Assembly (NCBI GenBank): GCA_002694685.1
Contig: NZMW01000010.1
Coordinates: 248,001-312,000 of the forward strand
Origin: Balneola sp.
Lineage (GTDB): Bacteria > Bacteroidota > Rhodothermia > Balneolales > Balneolaceae
Direction: 5' to 3'
Length of the DNA stretch: 64,000 nucleotides
This document shows, one piece after another, positions 8,072 to 17,160 of this stretch. Positions within the stretch are counted from its first letter, which is position 1; every line of letters starts with the position of its first letter. The position numbers and the translations under genes were made by a program. The notes below the pieces were generated by a model. It did not search any database. It was not told the origin of the DNA and saw only the letters and a list, made by a program, of their open reading frames with translations.

Positions 8072-9501
8072 CATTCTGAGGTTACAGGCAGGGTGATTGT
8101 GAATTTGGCCCCGCCTTCTTCCAGGTTTACAGCTTTGATGGAGCCGCCGGATTGCTGAATAATTTCATTAGAAATGGGAAGACCAAGCCCCAACCCAAAT
8201 TTTGCACCCTGGTTTTTTGTGGTGAAGTTAGCCTCGAAAATCCGGTGGATTATTTCGGGGGGGATGCCGGGTCCGTTGTCTTCTATTTCAATAAAAATCT
8301 GATCTTCTGAGTGTGCTGTAGAAATAGAGATCTTGCCTGTGTCATCGAGGGCATCACAGGCATTAACCAGCAGATTAGTCCATACTTGATTGAGGTCTCC
8401 TACCTGTACGCAGGTTTTTGGGATGTCATCGAGCTTTAGACTGAGGTCCACAAACTTAAGTCGGTTGCTTAGTACAAGTAAGGTGTCCTTTATACCATCT
8501 CTGATATCAACATAGGCTTCTTTGTTTTGATCTTGCCGGCTGTAGCTTTTCAGGCTTTTTACAAGATTCGCTATCCGACGACTGGCTATGCGAATATTGT
8601 GGATCATTCGTCCCGCCTCAAAGTGATTAATCAAATCTTCTATCGGGTTCTTTTTCCGATGGTCCCGAATGATTTCCAAAGCACTTTCGGGCATTTGAGC
8701 AAGCTTCCGAACCGACGACCGATCATGAACCCACGGAAACTGCTTCTCAATTGTAAGCATTTGTTTCCGGAGTTTGGTGCTGTCTAGCGGCTCACTTTGT
8801 AACCCCAGCTTAAAGAGCTTAAAAGTTGAGTCTGATTCTTCAAACGTAGAATAAATTTCAATAAGATTATCTGCAGAGCGCATTAATGCTGAAGCCGGAT
8901 TATTAACCTCGTGAGCAAAACCGGCAACTAACTCTCCTAGCGTAGCCATCTTTTCCTGATGAATAAGCTGCTGATGAGTTTCTTCGAGCCTTTTATAGGC
9001 TTTCTTTAGGTCATCCTTTTCTTTACCGAGTTCTTTATTTAGCAGGTGCGTTTTAGCATGTAATCGGATATTACTTTTGTACCGCTGAATCATATTATTG
9101 AGCATGAGTTGTTGAAGGGGGTGCTGCAGGCGGGGGTGATCGCTCAGGTATTGCTCAAACTGCTGGGGCTTCATCTTGAGAGCCAGTCCTTTTACCATGA
9201 TTTTTGCAGTAGTGAGCGTAGGCTCTCCCGTTGTAAAAGCGATTAATCCCACAAAGTTACCAGCACTTAGTTTTGTCAAGGTGACATCGCTTCCGTCGGC
9301 TTGAGTACGAGTTAATATTACTTCTCCTTCAAGGATGAGATATACATCTTCCAGCGGTTCACCTTGTGTAAATAAAACGTCACCTTCGTTTAACTCCAGC
9401 TGCTGTTGCCGTAGTTCATCCAGCTCAGTTACCAGCTTCCTGATGAACCGGAGAATAGTTTCATTATCGTTGAGCCAAGGTATGTGCTTGTTTGATTTCA
9501 T
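8068..9501 (-). CDS. Histidine kinase with N-terminal cyclic-nucleotide-binding-type domain
   Basis: The protein has 477 residues and no membrane segment, so it is probably cytoplasmic. Residues about 35-125 form a cNMP-binding-type beta-roll (EGDVLFTQGEPLEDVYLILEG). A coiled coil follows at about 150-185, then a HisKA domain with His197 in GFAHEVNNP, then an HATPase domain with N, G1 (DNGPGIP) and G2 (GLGLGLPIS) boxes. It is the last gene of an operon with a receiver protein 6 nt upstream and a SLC13 transporter before that. The ligand and the phosphorylation target are not shown; the adjacent receiver is the obvious partner. Confidence 0.9.
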   Translation of the reverse strand: MKSNKHIPWLNDNETILRFIRKLVTELDELRQQQLELNEGDVLFTQGEPLEDVYLILEGEVILTRTQADGSDVTLTKLSAGNFVGLIAFTTGEPTLTTAKIMVKGLALKMKPQQFEQYLSDHPRLQHPLQQLMLNNMIQRYKSNIRLHAKTHLLNKELGKEKDDLKKAYKRLEETHQQLIHQEKMATLGELVAGFAHEVNNPASALMRSADNLIEIYSTFEESDSTFKLFKLGLQSEPLDSTKLRKQMLTIEKQFPWVHDRSSVRKLAQMPESALEIIRDHRKKNPIEDLINHFEAGRMIHNIRIASRRIANLVKSLKSYSRQDQNKEAYVDIRDGIKDTLLVLSNRLKFVDLSLKLDDIPKTCVQVGDLNQVWTNLLVNACDALDDTGKISISTAHSEDQIFIEIEDNGPGIPPEIIHRIFEANFTTKNQGAKFGLGLGLPISNEIIQQSGGSIKAVNLEEGGAKFTITLPVTSEC

Positions 9502-9507
9502 CCTGAA

Positions 9508-10005
9508 TTAATGATCCGTCATTTGATTGGTTCGAATAGTATCGGAAAGTTTCTCAGTATCCAGAATAGCCATATAGGGAAGTAGGTTTTTTTCGTTATT
9601 GATGACGTAATCTGTGAGCTCATCAACCACCACTTTTTCCAGCTCTTCTTTGGTCCATGGCTTTGCTATATAATGATCTAAGTCGGCTTTATTGATAGCG
9701 AGAATGGTATCCTCATGTCCGGCCTGACCAGTAACAAGTACTTTTTTAGATTTCGCAGCTTCGGGGCGATTTTGTAAATCGATCAGTAAATCTACCCCAT
9801 TTTGTCCGGGAAGTACATGGTCACATAAAATAAGACCAATTTTATGATTGTGATCGATTATGTAATCAATTACATCCCGGGCTTCATCTGCATTATTTGC
9901 AGCTTCTACCGGAAAGTAAGATTCGAATTCCTCCAGGTCTTTGATGAGTGCATCCATCACTTCCAGCTCATCCTCAACAATCAGTATATAAATTTTATCA
10001 TCCAT
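9508..10005 (-). CDS. Single-domain response regulator (receiver plus short C-terminal tail)
   Basis: The protein has 165 residues. The receiver domain covers about 1-125, with acidic pocket ED at 11-12, phosphoacceptor Asp62 in LILCDHVLPGQNG, Thr in VLVTGQ and Lys in IAKPW. The remaining 40 residues are helical and carry no DNA-binding or enzymatic domain that I recognise. It lies between the SLC13 transporter (10 nt upstream) and the cNMP-type kinase (6 nt downstream), so it probably relays that kinase's signal by protein contact. Confidence 0.9.
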   Translation of the reverse strand: MDDKIYILIVEDELEVMDALIKDLEEFESYFPVEAANNADEARDVIDYIIDHNHKIGLILCDHVLPGQNGVDLLIDLQNRPEAAKSKKVLVTGQAGHEDTILAINKADLDHYIAKPWTKEELEKVVVDELTDYVINNEKNLLPYMAILDTEKLSDTIRTNQMTDH

Positions 10006-10015
10006 GATGTTTTCC

Positions 10016-11416
10016 TTAGTTTAAAATTAGGGGCCAGTAGAAAAGAGCATATAAAGTCACCATTAACAACCCAAAAATACCTATTACAAAACCGGCGCGT
10101 GTCATATCGCTGGTTTTTAAAGTTCCGGTACTCATAGCGATGGCGTTAGGCGGAGTAGAAATTGGCAGCATCATTGCGAGGCTGGCACTCACACCAATCA
10201 CCAGACTAACTAAAATCAGGCTAAACCCTTCGCCAGCTACACCTGAAGTGGCCAGACTTACAGCCAGTGGAATCAATAAAGTAGCTGATACCGTGTTGGA
10301 CAGGAAGTTTGACATTACAATGGCCACTAAGCTAAAAGCGATAATCAGGAAGATGGTTGAGAAGGAGCTCCATTCAATACTAGTGATAATCCACTCAGCC
10401 AGCCCGGTACTTTCCATCGAGATGCCTAAGGAGATACCGCCGGCTACAAGCCAGAGAACTTCCCAAGGGAGTTTTCGAATTCCCTCCTTACTCAAAACAC
10501 CAGTGAGCGACAATGCAGCGACAGGAATTAATGCAATAATACTGCTGCCGACGCCATGAAAAGTTTCGGTGATCCAAAGCAATACGGTGGTTGCGAATAC
10601 GACATATACAAAAATGGCTTCCTTATTTTTTTGAAAGACTCCTTTCATGTCCATCTCCACACGTTGGGAAGCTGGTTTGAAAATCCACAACAGAATTAAC
10701 CATGCAGCAAACAGCATAACAACTACCAGTGGGCCGGCCAAAACCATCCATTCAGTGAAAGCTATATCAATTCCCTGAGTTGACAATGCACCGATAACTA
10801 CAGCGTTTGGAGGCGTACCAATGGGAGTTGCTATACCCCCAATGTTGGCAGCAAATGGGATGCTTAAAGCCAGCCCGATACGCAAAGGGTCTGAAGTTTT
10901 TGTCCGTGCAATGATGGGTAAAATTACGGTCATCATCATGGCAGTGGTGGCTGTGTTGCTCATAAAGGCAGAAAGAACTGCAGTAACTACCATCAACCCG
11001 AGAAGTATGAATTTTGGTTTTGAACCAAAGGGTTTGAGCAAGACACGAGTCAGGTTTTTATCTAGGTCAAACTTAACGGCGGCATCAGCCAGTACAAATC
11101 CTCCCAAAAATAAAATGATGATAGGATTAGCGAGGGTGCCAATAAAATCAGTATATGCATTAGGGATATATTCGCCCGTTGTTTCAGGAAAAAGAACTCC
11201 CTGTTTACTCAGAAAAAAGACCTGCAAAAGAATCACCAAGATAGAGGTAGCATAAATGGGGACCGGCTCCAGCATCCAGAAGACGGCCGCTATAAAGAAG
11301 ATACTGAGCGCCACATGTCCTGCTTCCGAGAGTCCGGGAATATTAAGAAAGAAGGGAATAATAAAACCAATAACCCCGATGATGACGGAAGTCAGTTGTT
11401 TGTATTGGCCATTCAT
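10016..11416 (-). CDS. SLC13/DASS family anion:sodium symporter
   Basis: The protein has 466 residues and is strongly hydrophobic with 11 or more membrane segments. It shows the two family signature pairs: SNT with a following TPPNA-type hairpin (SNTATTAMM / PIGTPPNAVV), and again in the second half (LSNTVSATLL / PISTPPNAIAM). Members move dicarboxylates, sulfate or phosphate with Na+; the substrate cannot be read from sequence. It heads a three-gene operon with a receiver and a histidine kinase, so expression or activity may be tied to that signalling pair. Confidence 0.9.
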   Translation of the reverse strand: MNGQYKQLTSVIIGVIGFIIPFFLNIPGLSEAGHVALSIFFIAAVFWMLEPVPIYATSILVILLQVFFLSKQGVLFPETTGEYIPNAYTDFIGTLANPIIILFLGGFVLADAAVKFDLDKNLTRVLLKPFGSKPKFILLGLMVVTAVLSAFMSNTATTAMMMTVILPIIARTKTSDPLRIGLALSIPFAANIGGIATPIGTPPNAVVIGALSTQGIDIAFTEWMVLAGPLVVVMLFAAWLILLWIFKPASQRVEMDMKGVFQKNKEAIFVYVVFATTVLLWITETFHGVGSSIIALIPVAALSLTGVLSKEGIRKLPWEVLWLVAGGISLGISMESTGLAEWIITSIEWSSFSTIFLIIAFSLVAIVMSNFLSNTVSATLLIPLAVSLATSGVAGEGFSLILVSLVIGVSASLAMMLPISTPPNAIAMSTGTLKTSDMTRAGFVIGIFGLLMVTLYALFYWPLILN

Positions 11417-11716
11417 GGTAGTGAGTGTAATGAGTGAGTAACACCAGAACGATACAAGTTTTATGCGAATTAATTGTGAAGAACCCAGAACAAGATTCGC
11501 TGTTCCTACAGGTATTTTTTATAGGGCAGAGCTATCATTCTTGTAGTGAAAAATTAATATGTTGGTATGTAGTTTGAATTGATAATCTACCATCTAAGCC
11601 TGCTTGATTTATTTGCCATGACATATTTAGCGAAAGGCTGTATAATAGAAGTCACCATGAACTATTTGTTCCAAAACAATCTTAGTAAATAAAAGAACTT
11701 TGAGAGCTGCTGTACT
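11417..11716. other. Intergenic region with no recognised feature
   Basis: This 300-nt stretch separates the divergently transcribed SLC13 operon and the DUF58 gene and must hold both promoters. I see no exact TAnnTTTG element, no strong hairpin and no open frame of interest. Confidence 0.5.
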
Positions 11717-12637
11717 ATGATCCTCAATCCTGAAATACTATCTAAGCTTTCCTCACTAGAACTTCGTGCCAAGAAGGTTGTGGAGGGATTTATTTCGGGT
11801 TTACATAAAAGTCCGTTTCATGGGTTTAGTGTAGAGTTTGCCGAACACCGCCCTTATAATCCCGGCGATGATTTCAAGCATATCGACTGGAAGGTTTATG
11901 CAAAAAAAGAGCGGTTCTATGTAAAGCAGTATGAGGAAGAAACGAACCTGCGTTCTTACGTGATGCTGGATACCAGCTCATCGATGCTGTTTAAGCATTT
12001 TGGGGAATGGACGAAGATACGCTATGGAATCCATTATGCAGCTTCACTTATGTATATGATGCATCGCCAACGAGATGCGTGTGGCTTGATCCCATTTAAC
12101 TCAAAAATTGATGCATTCATCCCTGCAAAGTCTACTTATGCTCACCTGCGGCAGATATATACAGAGCTGGAAAGAGAACTTATTCGTGAAGAAAAAGAAG
12201 GGCAAGAAAAGAGGAAAACCGCTTCAGCCCAAGCTATTCATGAAGTTGCTGAGCGATTGAATCACAGGAGCTTGGTGGTAATTATTACCGACTTATTCGA
12301 AAATGTGGATGAACATGAGGAAATCATTTCTGCACTGAAGCACCTTCGCCATAGAAAACATGAGGTGTTGTTATTTAACGTATTAGAAAAGAAAAGTGAA
12401 CGAGACTTAGACTTTCCAGATCAGCGGTTTGTTTTTGAAGATATGGAGCTTGGAGATGAGGTAGAAGTGCTTCCTGCTCAAGTTCGTGACGACTACCAGA
12501 AAAAAGTGGCTGAGTACACGAAGAAATTCAGAATGGCTTGCAGCGAGTTCGAAATTGATTTCGAAGAAATGGACACCCAGGGTTCTTTTGATAAAGCATT
12601 ACTAGCTTATCTAACCAAAAGAAAAAGGCTGGGATAA
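11717..12637 (+). CDS. DUF58 domain protein (vWA-like)
   Basis: The protein has 306 residues. The DUF58 hallmark occurs around residues 45-80 (FAEHRPYNPGDDFKHIDWKVYA), followed by a vWA-like segment with a MIDAS-type D-x-S-x-S (LDTSSSM, near 98) and a later ITDLFE. Proteins of this type are usually encoded beside MoxR AAA+ ATPases and are thought to take part in metal-dependent assembly or maturation of partner proteins. No MoxR gene is present within the window, so here it stands alone. A symmetric hairpin follows the stop codon. Confidence 0.88.
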   Translation: MILNPEILSKLSSLELRAKKVVEGFISGLHKSPFHGFSVEFAEHRPYNPGDDFKHIDWKVYAKKERFYVKQYEEETNLRSYVMLDTSSSMLFKHFGEWTKIRYGIHYAASLMYMMHRQRDACGLIPFNSKIDAFIPAKSTYAHLRQIYTELERELIREEKEGQEKRKTASAQAIHEVAERLNHRSLVVIITDLFENVDEHEEIISALKHLRHRKHEVLLFNVLEKKSERDLDFPDQRFVFEDMELGDEVEVLPAQVRDDYQKKVAEYTKKFRMACSEFEIDFEEMDTQGSFDKALLAYLTKRKRLG

Positions 12638-12641
12638 TTTC

Positions 12642-12668
12642 GTTAATCGTTCACGAATAGCGATTAAC
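12642..12668. terminator. Symmetric hairpin between convergent genes
   Basis: GTTAATCG (12642-12649) pairs perfectly with CGATTAAC (12661-12668) across an 11-nt loop. It lies in the 40-nt gap between the stops of the DUF58 gene and the convergent dehydrogenase gene. There is no clear T-run on either side, so it is a weak candidate for a bidirectional terminator. Confidence 0.4.
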
Positions 12669-12677
12669 CATTATGAA

Positions 12678-13475
12678 CTAAGTAACCTTCTGATTTTTCA
12701 GAATCTTATTCAAAAGGGTGGGTGAAAATCGTTGCACCCAAAGAGCCAAGCCTTCTTTTAAGCCCGTCACATAGATTTCTTCTTTTCGGGATTTGATATC
12801 CGGCATCACCTTTTTGACCATTTCATCAGCTGTCATTGCTTTGGAGTGAGCGTCTCCCATTTGGTCAAACTTAGAACCGTCTCCGGTAAGCGCATTCTTG
12901 GAGATATTGGTTTTGATGAAGCCCGGGCAGAGCAAGGTCACGGCTACATTATGCTCGTACATTTCTTGACGGAGGGAGTTGAAGAACCCCTGAACCGCAT
13001 GTTTACTTGCCGCATAACCCGAACGGAATTTAGTGCCAATTTTACCGGCCACGCTGCTCGTTACAATAATATGGCCTGATTTACGCTCAACCATATGTGG
13101 CAATACTTCTTTTGTGAGTCCGGCCGAACCAAAATAGTTGATCTCCATAAGCCGGCGAAGGGTGCTCATCTCGGAATCCATTACAGTTGCTCGCTGACTT
13201 ACACCACCATTATTTATCAGTACATCAATTTGGCCAAAGGCAGCAAGAGCTTCCTTGGTTTTTTCAGGAAAGGATTCTGAATCGGTGAGATCTAAAGTGA
13301 TTATCTTAACATTGGAAGTGTCTTCTCCGAGGCTTTCCTTGACGTCTTTCAGGACATCCTCACGGCGTGAGGATAAAATCAGGTTAGCACCTTCACTAAA
13401 AAAAGCACGGGCGAATGCTTCTCCGATTCCTGAAGAAGCGCCTGTAATCCATATTGTTTTTCCTTGGTAATTCAT
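12678..13475 (-). CDS. Short-chain dehydrogenase/reductase (SDR)
   Basis: The protein has 265 residues, typical of a classical SDR. The Rossmann cofactor motif is TGASSGIGEAFA at about residues 10-21, followed by the NNGG motif, catalytic Ser in VTSSVAGKIG and the YxxxK pair in YAASK. Arg after the first strand (SSRR) suggests NADP(H) preference. The C-terminus ends in a hydrophobic/basic segment often seen in lipid-acting members. The substrate is unknown. It is divergent from a two-component operon. Confidence 0.9.
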   Translation of the reverse strand: MNYQGKTIWITGASSGIGEAFARAFFSEGANLILSSRREDVLKDVKESLGEDTSNVKIITLDLTDSESFPEKTKEALAAFGQIDVLINNGGVSQRATVMDSEMSTLRRLMEINYFGSAGLTKEVLPHMVERKSGHIIVTSSVAGKIGTKFRSGYAASKHAVQGFFNSLRQEMYEHNVAVTLLCPGFIKTNISKNALTGDGSKFDQMGDAHSKAMTADEMVKKVMPDIKSRKEEIYVTGLKEGLALWVQRFSPTLLNKILKNQKVT

Positions 13476-13490
13476 GAGTAACTGTTATTT

Positions 13491-13518
13491 TTGACCCTAT
13501 AAGTGTAACCGAGCTTTG
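13491..13518 (+). promoter_or_regulatory. Candidate promoter of the OmpR-type two-component operon
   Basis: TTG at 13491-13493 is followed after 17 nt by GAGCTTTG (13511-13518), seven of eight matches to TAnnTTTG. Transcription would begin near 13525, directly at the inverted repeat described next. Confidence 0.35.
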
Positions 13519-13525
13519 TATCAGT

Positions 13526-13560
13526 GTGTTAAAGTAAGATTAAAAAAAGTACTTTAACAC
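13526..13560. repeat. Perfect 11-bp inverted repeat before the response-regulator gene
   Basis: GTGTTAAAGTA (13526-13536) is the exact reverse complement of TACTTTAACAC (13550-13560), separated by 13 A-rich nucleotides. It lies 33 nt before the regulator's ATG. It could be an operator, for example for autoregulation, or a 5'-end RNA hairpin. Confidence 0.6.
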
Positions 13561-13593
13561 CTCAACCGTTAAGCATATTGAAACAGTACAGAA

Positions 13594-14295
13594 ATGAGTA
13601 ATAAACACACAATTCTATTAGTAGAAGACGAAGAAGAGTCTGGCGAAATGCTGGCTAACTTTCTTGAATTGAATAACTATGAAGTGCTCTGGGCTAAAGA
13701 TGGTAAAAAAGCCTTTGAATACATTGATGATAATGCCAATGACTTACATCTGGCTATTCTTGATATCATGGTTCCTCATCACGATGGAAAGGAGATTTGC
13801 AGCTATATAAGGAAACACCCGGTTGTGTATGAAATACCTGTACTTTTCTTAACTGCACGAGATGAAGAGAAAGATGAAATTGAAGGCTTGGAGCTTGGCG
13901 CTGATGATTATATAAAAAAGCCGGCTAGCCTGAATTTAGTAAAAGCCCATGTAGAGACCCAGCTTCGCAGGCGCTCACCCGAAAAAAGTAATTGGATTCA
14001 GTATGGACATGTATATCTGGACTTAGACTCCAAGGAGTTATATATCAATGAAAGCCTGATTGATTTGACTCACACAGAATACACGATAGCTGAAATGATT
14101 TTTCAGAACCCAAAACTGGTTTATAGCCGACAGCAAATTTTGGAGAAAATCTCAGATGAAGAGAAATATGTGTTTGATCGCACGGTAGATGTTCACGTCA
14201 AAAACCTACGCCTCAAGATGGGCGATGATGGTAAGTTAATTAAAACCTACCGCGGGGTAGGCTATGGATTCAACAAAGAATTTCTTCATTCATGA
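13594..14295 (+). CDS. OmpR/PhoB-type response regulator
   Basis: The protein has 233 residues. The receiver domain (1-120) has acidic residues EDEEE near 11-15, phosphoacceptor Asp57 (LAILDIMVPHHDG), Thr in FLTARDE and Lys in IKKPAS. The C-terminal winged helix (about 135-230) has the family ending VDVHVKNLRLKMG...IKTYRGVGYGF. It should bind DNA as a dimer when phosphorylated. Its stop overlaps the start of the adjacent histidine kinase gene by 4 nt (ATGA), marking that kinase as its partner. Confidence 0.95.
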   Translation: MSNKHTILLVEDEEESGEMLANFLELNNYEVLWAKDGKKAFEYIDDNANDLHLAILDIMVPHHDGKEICSYIRKHPVVYEIPVLFLTARDEEKDEIEGLELGADDYIKKPASLNLVKAHVETQLRRRSPEKSNWIQYGHVYLDLDSKELYINESLIDLTHTEYTIAEMIFQNPKLVYSRQQILEKISDEEKYVFDRTVDVHVKNLRLKMGDDGKLIKTYRGVGYGFNKEFLHS

Positions 14296-15701
14296 AAATC
14301 AGATCCAAGCTGGCATGGACATATATAATTCTGCTCATTATTGGGGTTATCACCATCAGTGCGTACTCTATTTTAACGATACGAAGCTTTCTGTTAGATG
14401 AAGGTATTGAACAGTTTGAGCGTGATGCGTTGTCGGTGGCTTTAGCTGCAGGTAGTTTTAAAGACAATGCCTTGTTTGATGACAAGATTCAGCGCCAAGC
14501 TCAGCTTTCCCAATATGAAATGGCGGTGTATGATAAAGAAGGAATTCGTTTCCTCACCTTCCCTAATGATGCTTTTGAAGAAGTTGAAAGTTATCTGAGT
14601 GAGAGCTTACTTCAGGAGTTGGAAGAGGTAGATGGCGACCCGATTGTAAGAAGCGAAGAAAATCCCGAAAAGCTAATCGCCTATGTTGACTTAGGTCAGT
14701 CTGATAATGCCGCTCAATATATAAGAATAAGCCAGGATAAAAGTCAGTATTACGCTGCAGTGGCGAGTATACGGCACATTATTTATGCGGGGATGTTTTT
14801 CTCAATTGGAGCCGTAATTGTAGTGAGTATCCTTTTTGCGAGATACATGGCCGCGCCTATTCAAAGGTTAAATGAAGCAGCATTGAGTATTGCTAAAGGA
14901 GACTTTGATAAGGAAATTGATCTAAACAGGAACGATGAATTTGGGACCCTTGCCGACTCTCTGAATCACATGGCGGGGACTCTTCGGGCAGATAACGAAA
15001 AGCTAAAAAGGCTGAATGAGAAGCAGAGTCAATTTTTTGCTGATATTACCCATGAGGTAAGAAACCCGTTGCACACTATTTCCGGAGCGCTGGAGATGCT
15101 GGAACTTGAAAACCTTCAGCCCGAAAAGAAAACGCAGTACATGGTGACCGCACAGAAGCAGATTAGAAGAATCGCTCGGTTATTTGAAGACATTAAAACG
15201 CTTCAGCGCTATGATTTCGATGAAAACTTCATCAATCGAGAAATTGTAGATCTACAAGAGATTGTGAAAGAGGTATTCACTGTTTATCAGCCGTTAGCCC
15301 AAAAGAAAGAGCTATCCCTTAAAACCAAGAATCTTGAATCCTCATTTGTTCTTGCTGATTCAGATAAAATGGAACAGGTACTTGAGAACCTGGTTTCAAA
15401 CGCCATCAAATACACGCTGACTGGAAAAATTGAAATCGGTTTCACAAAGAGTGATGAGGTTGTAGAGGTGTATGTGAAAGACTCTGGTCCGGGAATAGGA
15501 AAAGAACACCTTGAGCGATTGTTTGATCGTTTCTACCGAACGGACAAAGCTCGTTCGCGAGACAAAGGAGGAACTGGTTTAGGATTATCCGTGGTGAAAG
15601 GAATTCTGAATGCTCATCAAAGTGATATTAAGGTAGAGAGCACGGAAGGAAAAGGGAGCCGCTTCTATTTCACACTTCCACTTGTTGATGAAAATAGCTA
15701 A
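14292..15701 (+). CDS. Membrane sensor histidine kinase (HAMP-HisKA-HATPase)
   Basis: The protein has 469 residues. Membrane segments at about 8-30 and 163-183 enclose an extracytoplasmic sensor domain of about 130 residues. A HAMP domain (about 185-240) follows, then HisKA with His254 in DITHEVRNPLHT, and an HATPase domain with DSGPGIG and GGTGLGLSVVKG. It is co-transcribed with the response regulator upstream (ATGA overlap). The signal is unknown. Its last 32 bp overlap the 3' end of the convergent aquaporin gene. Confidence 0.94.
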   Translation: MKIRSKLAWTYIILLIIGVITISAYSILTIRSFLLDEGIEQFERDALSVALAAGSFKDNALFDDKIQRQAQLSQYEMAVYDKEGIRFLTFPNDAFEEVESYLSESLLQELEEVDGDPIVRSEENPEKLIAYVDLGQSDNAAQYIRISQDKSQYYAAVASIRHIIYAGMFFSIGAVIVVSILFARYMAAPIQRLNEAALSIAKGDFDKEIDLNRNDEFGTLADSLNHMAGTLRADNEKLKRLNEKQSQFFADITHEVRNPLHTISGALEMLELENLQPEKKTQYMVTAQKQIRRIARLFEDIKTLQRYDFDENFINREIVDLQEIVKEVFTVYQPLAQKKELSLKTKNLESSFVLADSDKMEQVLENLVSNAIKYTLTGKIEIGFTKSDEVVEVYVKDSGPGIGKEHLERLFDRFYRTDKARSRDKGGTGLGLSVVKGILNAHQSDIKVESTEGKGSRFYFTLPLVDENS

Positions 15702-16293
15702 AAGCGAAAGCCGCAAGAGCTCCGCCGGTAAGAGGTGCGAGCGTATAAATCAGTGAATGCGTGAATGAGTTTCCGCCTTGAGTCAAATCAAAAGCAGCTG
15801 TACCGAGGGAGATTGCCGGGTTTAAGACTCCACCGGATATCGGAGTTGCCACCATTAACATTCCACCAAAGGTAAGCCCTATCGCGAGTCCTGAAGTATT
15901 TGTTCTGCGGAAAGTTTGAGTCAAAGAAAGAGTCAACATCACCAAAACAAAAACAAAGGTGAATATAACTTCGCCAAAAACTTGTTGGTAAAGCCCGTTT
16001 GTTGACGGAGGCTCAACATAGAAAATCGAATTTGATAAAAAGAAGAGGGCCATAGCAGCGAGAAAAGCTCCCACAAGCTGGCTTAGAATGTAGACCAAAA
16101 GCTCAGCCGCGTTAATTTGTCTTCTTAGGAAAAAAGCCAAAGATACGGCAGGATTATAATGAGCTCCCGAAACTCTGGAGCCAATATATACCAAAGCCAT
16201 CAAGGTTAACCCAATAGCGAGTGGGTCACCAGTAAAGCCAAAAACCAATACAAGAAAAAAGGCACCAATTGCCTCCATAATGTATGAATGCAT
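15670..16293 (-). CDS. MIP family channel (aquaporin/glyceroporin type)
   Basis: The protein has 207 residues and six hydrophobic segments. Both pore-lining NPA motifs are present, YNPAVSLAF around residue 47 and LNPAISLGTAA around 158, in the usual inverted-repeat halves. It would conduct water or small neutral solutes. It is slightly short of the typical 230 residues, mainly in loops. Its 3' end overlaps the convergent kinase gene by 32 bp, so both stop codons lie inside the other gene's coding sequence. The conductance type cannot be settled by eye. Confidence 0.9.
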   Translation of the reverse strand: MHSYIMEAIGAFFLVLVFGFTGDPLAIGLTLMALVYIGSRVSGAHYNPAVSLAFFLRRQINAAELLVYILSQLVGAFLAAMALFFLSNSIFYVEPPSTNGLYQQVFGEVIFTFVFVLVMLTLSLTQTFRRTNTSGLAIGLTFGGMLMVATPISGGVLNPAISLGTAAFDLTQGGNSFTHSLIYTLAPLTGGALAAFAFSYFHQQVEV

Positions 16294-16473
16294 ACCCGGG
16301 TAATTAGTCTATAAGATAAAATCTCGTTTGTCCTTCTCGCAGAAACTACCTGCCCGCAATAGGAATTGCAAGGAAGCAGTTTACTTATTTTGTAAAAATA
16401 TCGTTACAAGAAGTTGAAACTGGTATTTCATATAGCCTGAGAAAAAGAATAAGTTTCAATAAAAAGATTATAA

Positions 16474-16785
16474 ATGCAGATACTTCAAAAATTGAAGGAG
16501 AGGTGGGGAATAAGTAGCAATATGCAGGTGTTTGTCATCCTGATTGTATTTTCATGTACCGGTTTTACAGCTTTGTATGCTCGACGATTTATATTTGATT
16601 TGCTGGGTATTGCCGAGAACGATCCATTTTGGTTTAAAGCTATTGTCTGGCTGGTAACTATTCTGCCGCTTTATAATATTGTTCTTCTAATCTATGGAGC
16701 TCTATTTGGTCAATGGGATTTTTTCTGGGGGTTCTTTAAGAAAATGATAAGCCGGCTTAAACCTCAGGAATCAAAGGAAGGTTAA
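16474..16785 (+). CDS. Small membrane protein, DUF6787-like
   Basis: The protein has 103 residues and two predicted membrane helices (about 18-36 and 55-78), with conserved-looking ends: KERWGISSNMQVFVILIVF near the N-terminus and FGQWDFFWGFFKKM near the C-terminus. This layout matches a small family common in Bacteroidota (DUF6787), some of whose members are misannotated as prolipoprotein diacylglyceryl transferase; the active-site residues of that enzyme are not visible here. The function is unknown. The stop overlaps the convergent gene by 4 bp. Confidence 0.75.
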   Translation: MQILQKLKERWGISSNMQVFVILIVFSCTGFTALYARRFIFDLLGIAENDPFWFKAIVWLVTILPLYNIVLLIYGALFGQWDFFWGFFKKMISRLKPQESKEG

Positions 16786-17126
16786 AGCTTTTCTCTGTCT
16801 TTTTTGGGAAGGTTTGCTACAACTAAATCATAAGAATGTTTAATTAGCTCTGTGATGAACTCATCATCCAAGCCTCCGCTCATACTGACGGTATTCCAGT
16901 GTTTCTTATTCATGTGATATCCGGGTTTCACCTCTTCATGAGTTGCTCTCAGTTCAAGGGCTTTTACCGGATCACACTTAAGATTGATGCTTTCAAAAGT
17001 CTCGATATTTGTCAAGGCAAACATCTTTCCCATCACTTTAAAAACGAGGGTTTCTTCTCCGAAAGGGAAGTCTTCACTAGTGCCCGGAAGGGACAAACAG
17101 TAGTTGTAGAAAGTTTCAATATTCAT
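16782..17126 (-). CDS. MmcQ/YjbR family protein
   Basis: The protein has 114 residues, the family's usual size. It shows the typical opening ETFYNYCLSLPGTSEDFPFGEETLVFKV, a central NLKCDP strand and the C-terminal HWNTVSM...IKHSYDLV segment. The fold resembles a double-wing DNA-binding fold, but a biological role is not established. It begins a run of small minus-strand genes (DUF427, DUF423, CDGSH) that are adjacent but separated by small gaps. Confidence 0.88.
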   Translation of the reverse strand: MNIETFYNYCLSLPGTSEDFPFGEETLVFKVMGKMFALTNIETFESINLKCDPVKALELRATHEEVKPGYHMNKKHWNTVSMSGGLDDEFITELIKHSYDLVVANLPKKDREKL

Positions 17127-17160
17127 GGTGAAACTGGTGGGCTAAATCATGAAGGATTAT

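Noticed and set aside
15670-15701. Overlap of kinase and aquaporin genes as an error
   Set aside because: Both frames carry complete family signatures, and similar convergent overlaps occur at 8068, 16782 and 52510. This looks like ordinary compactness.
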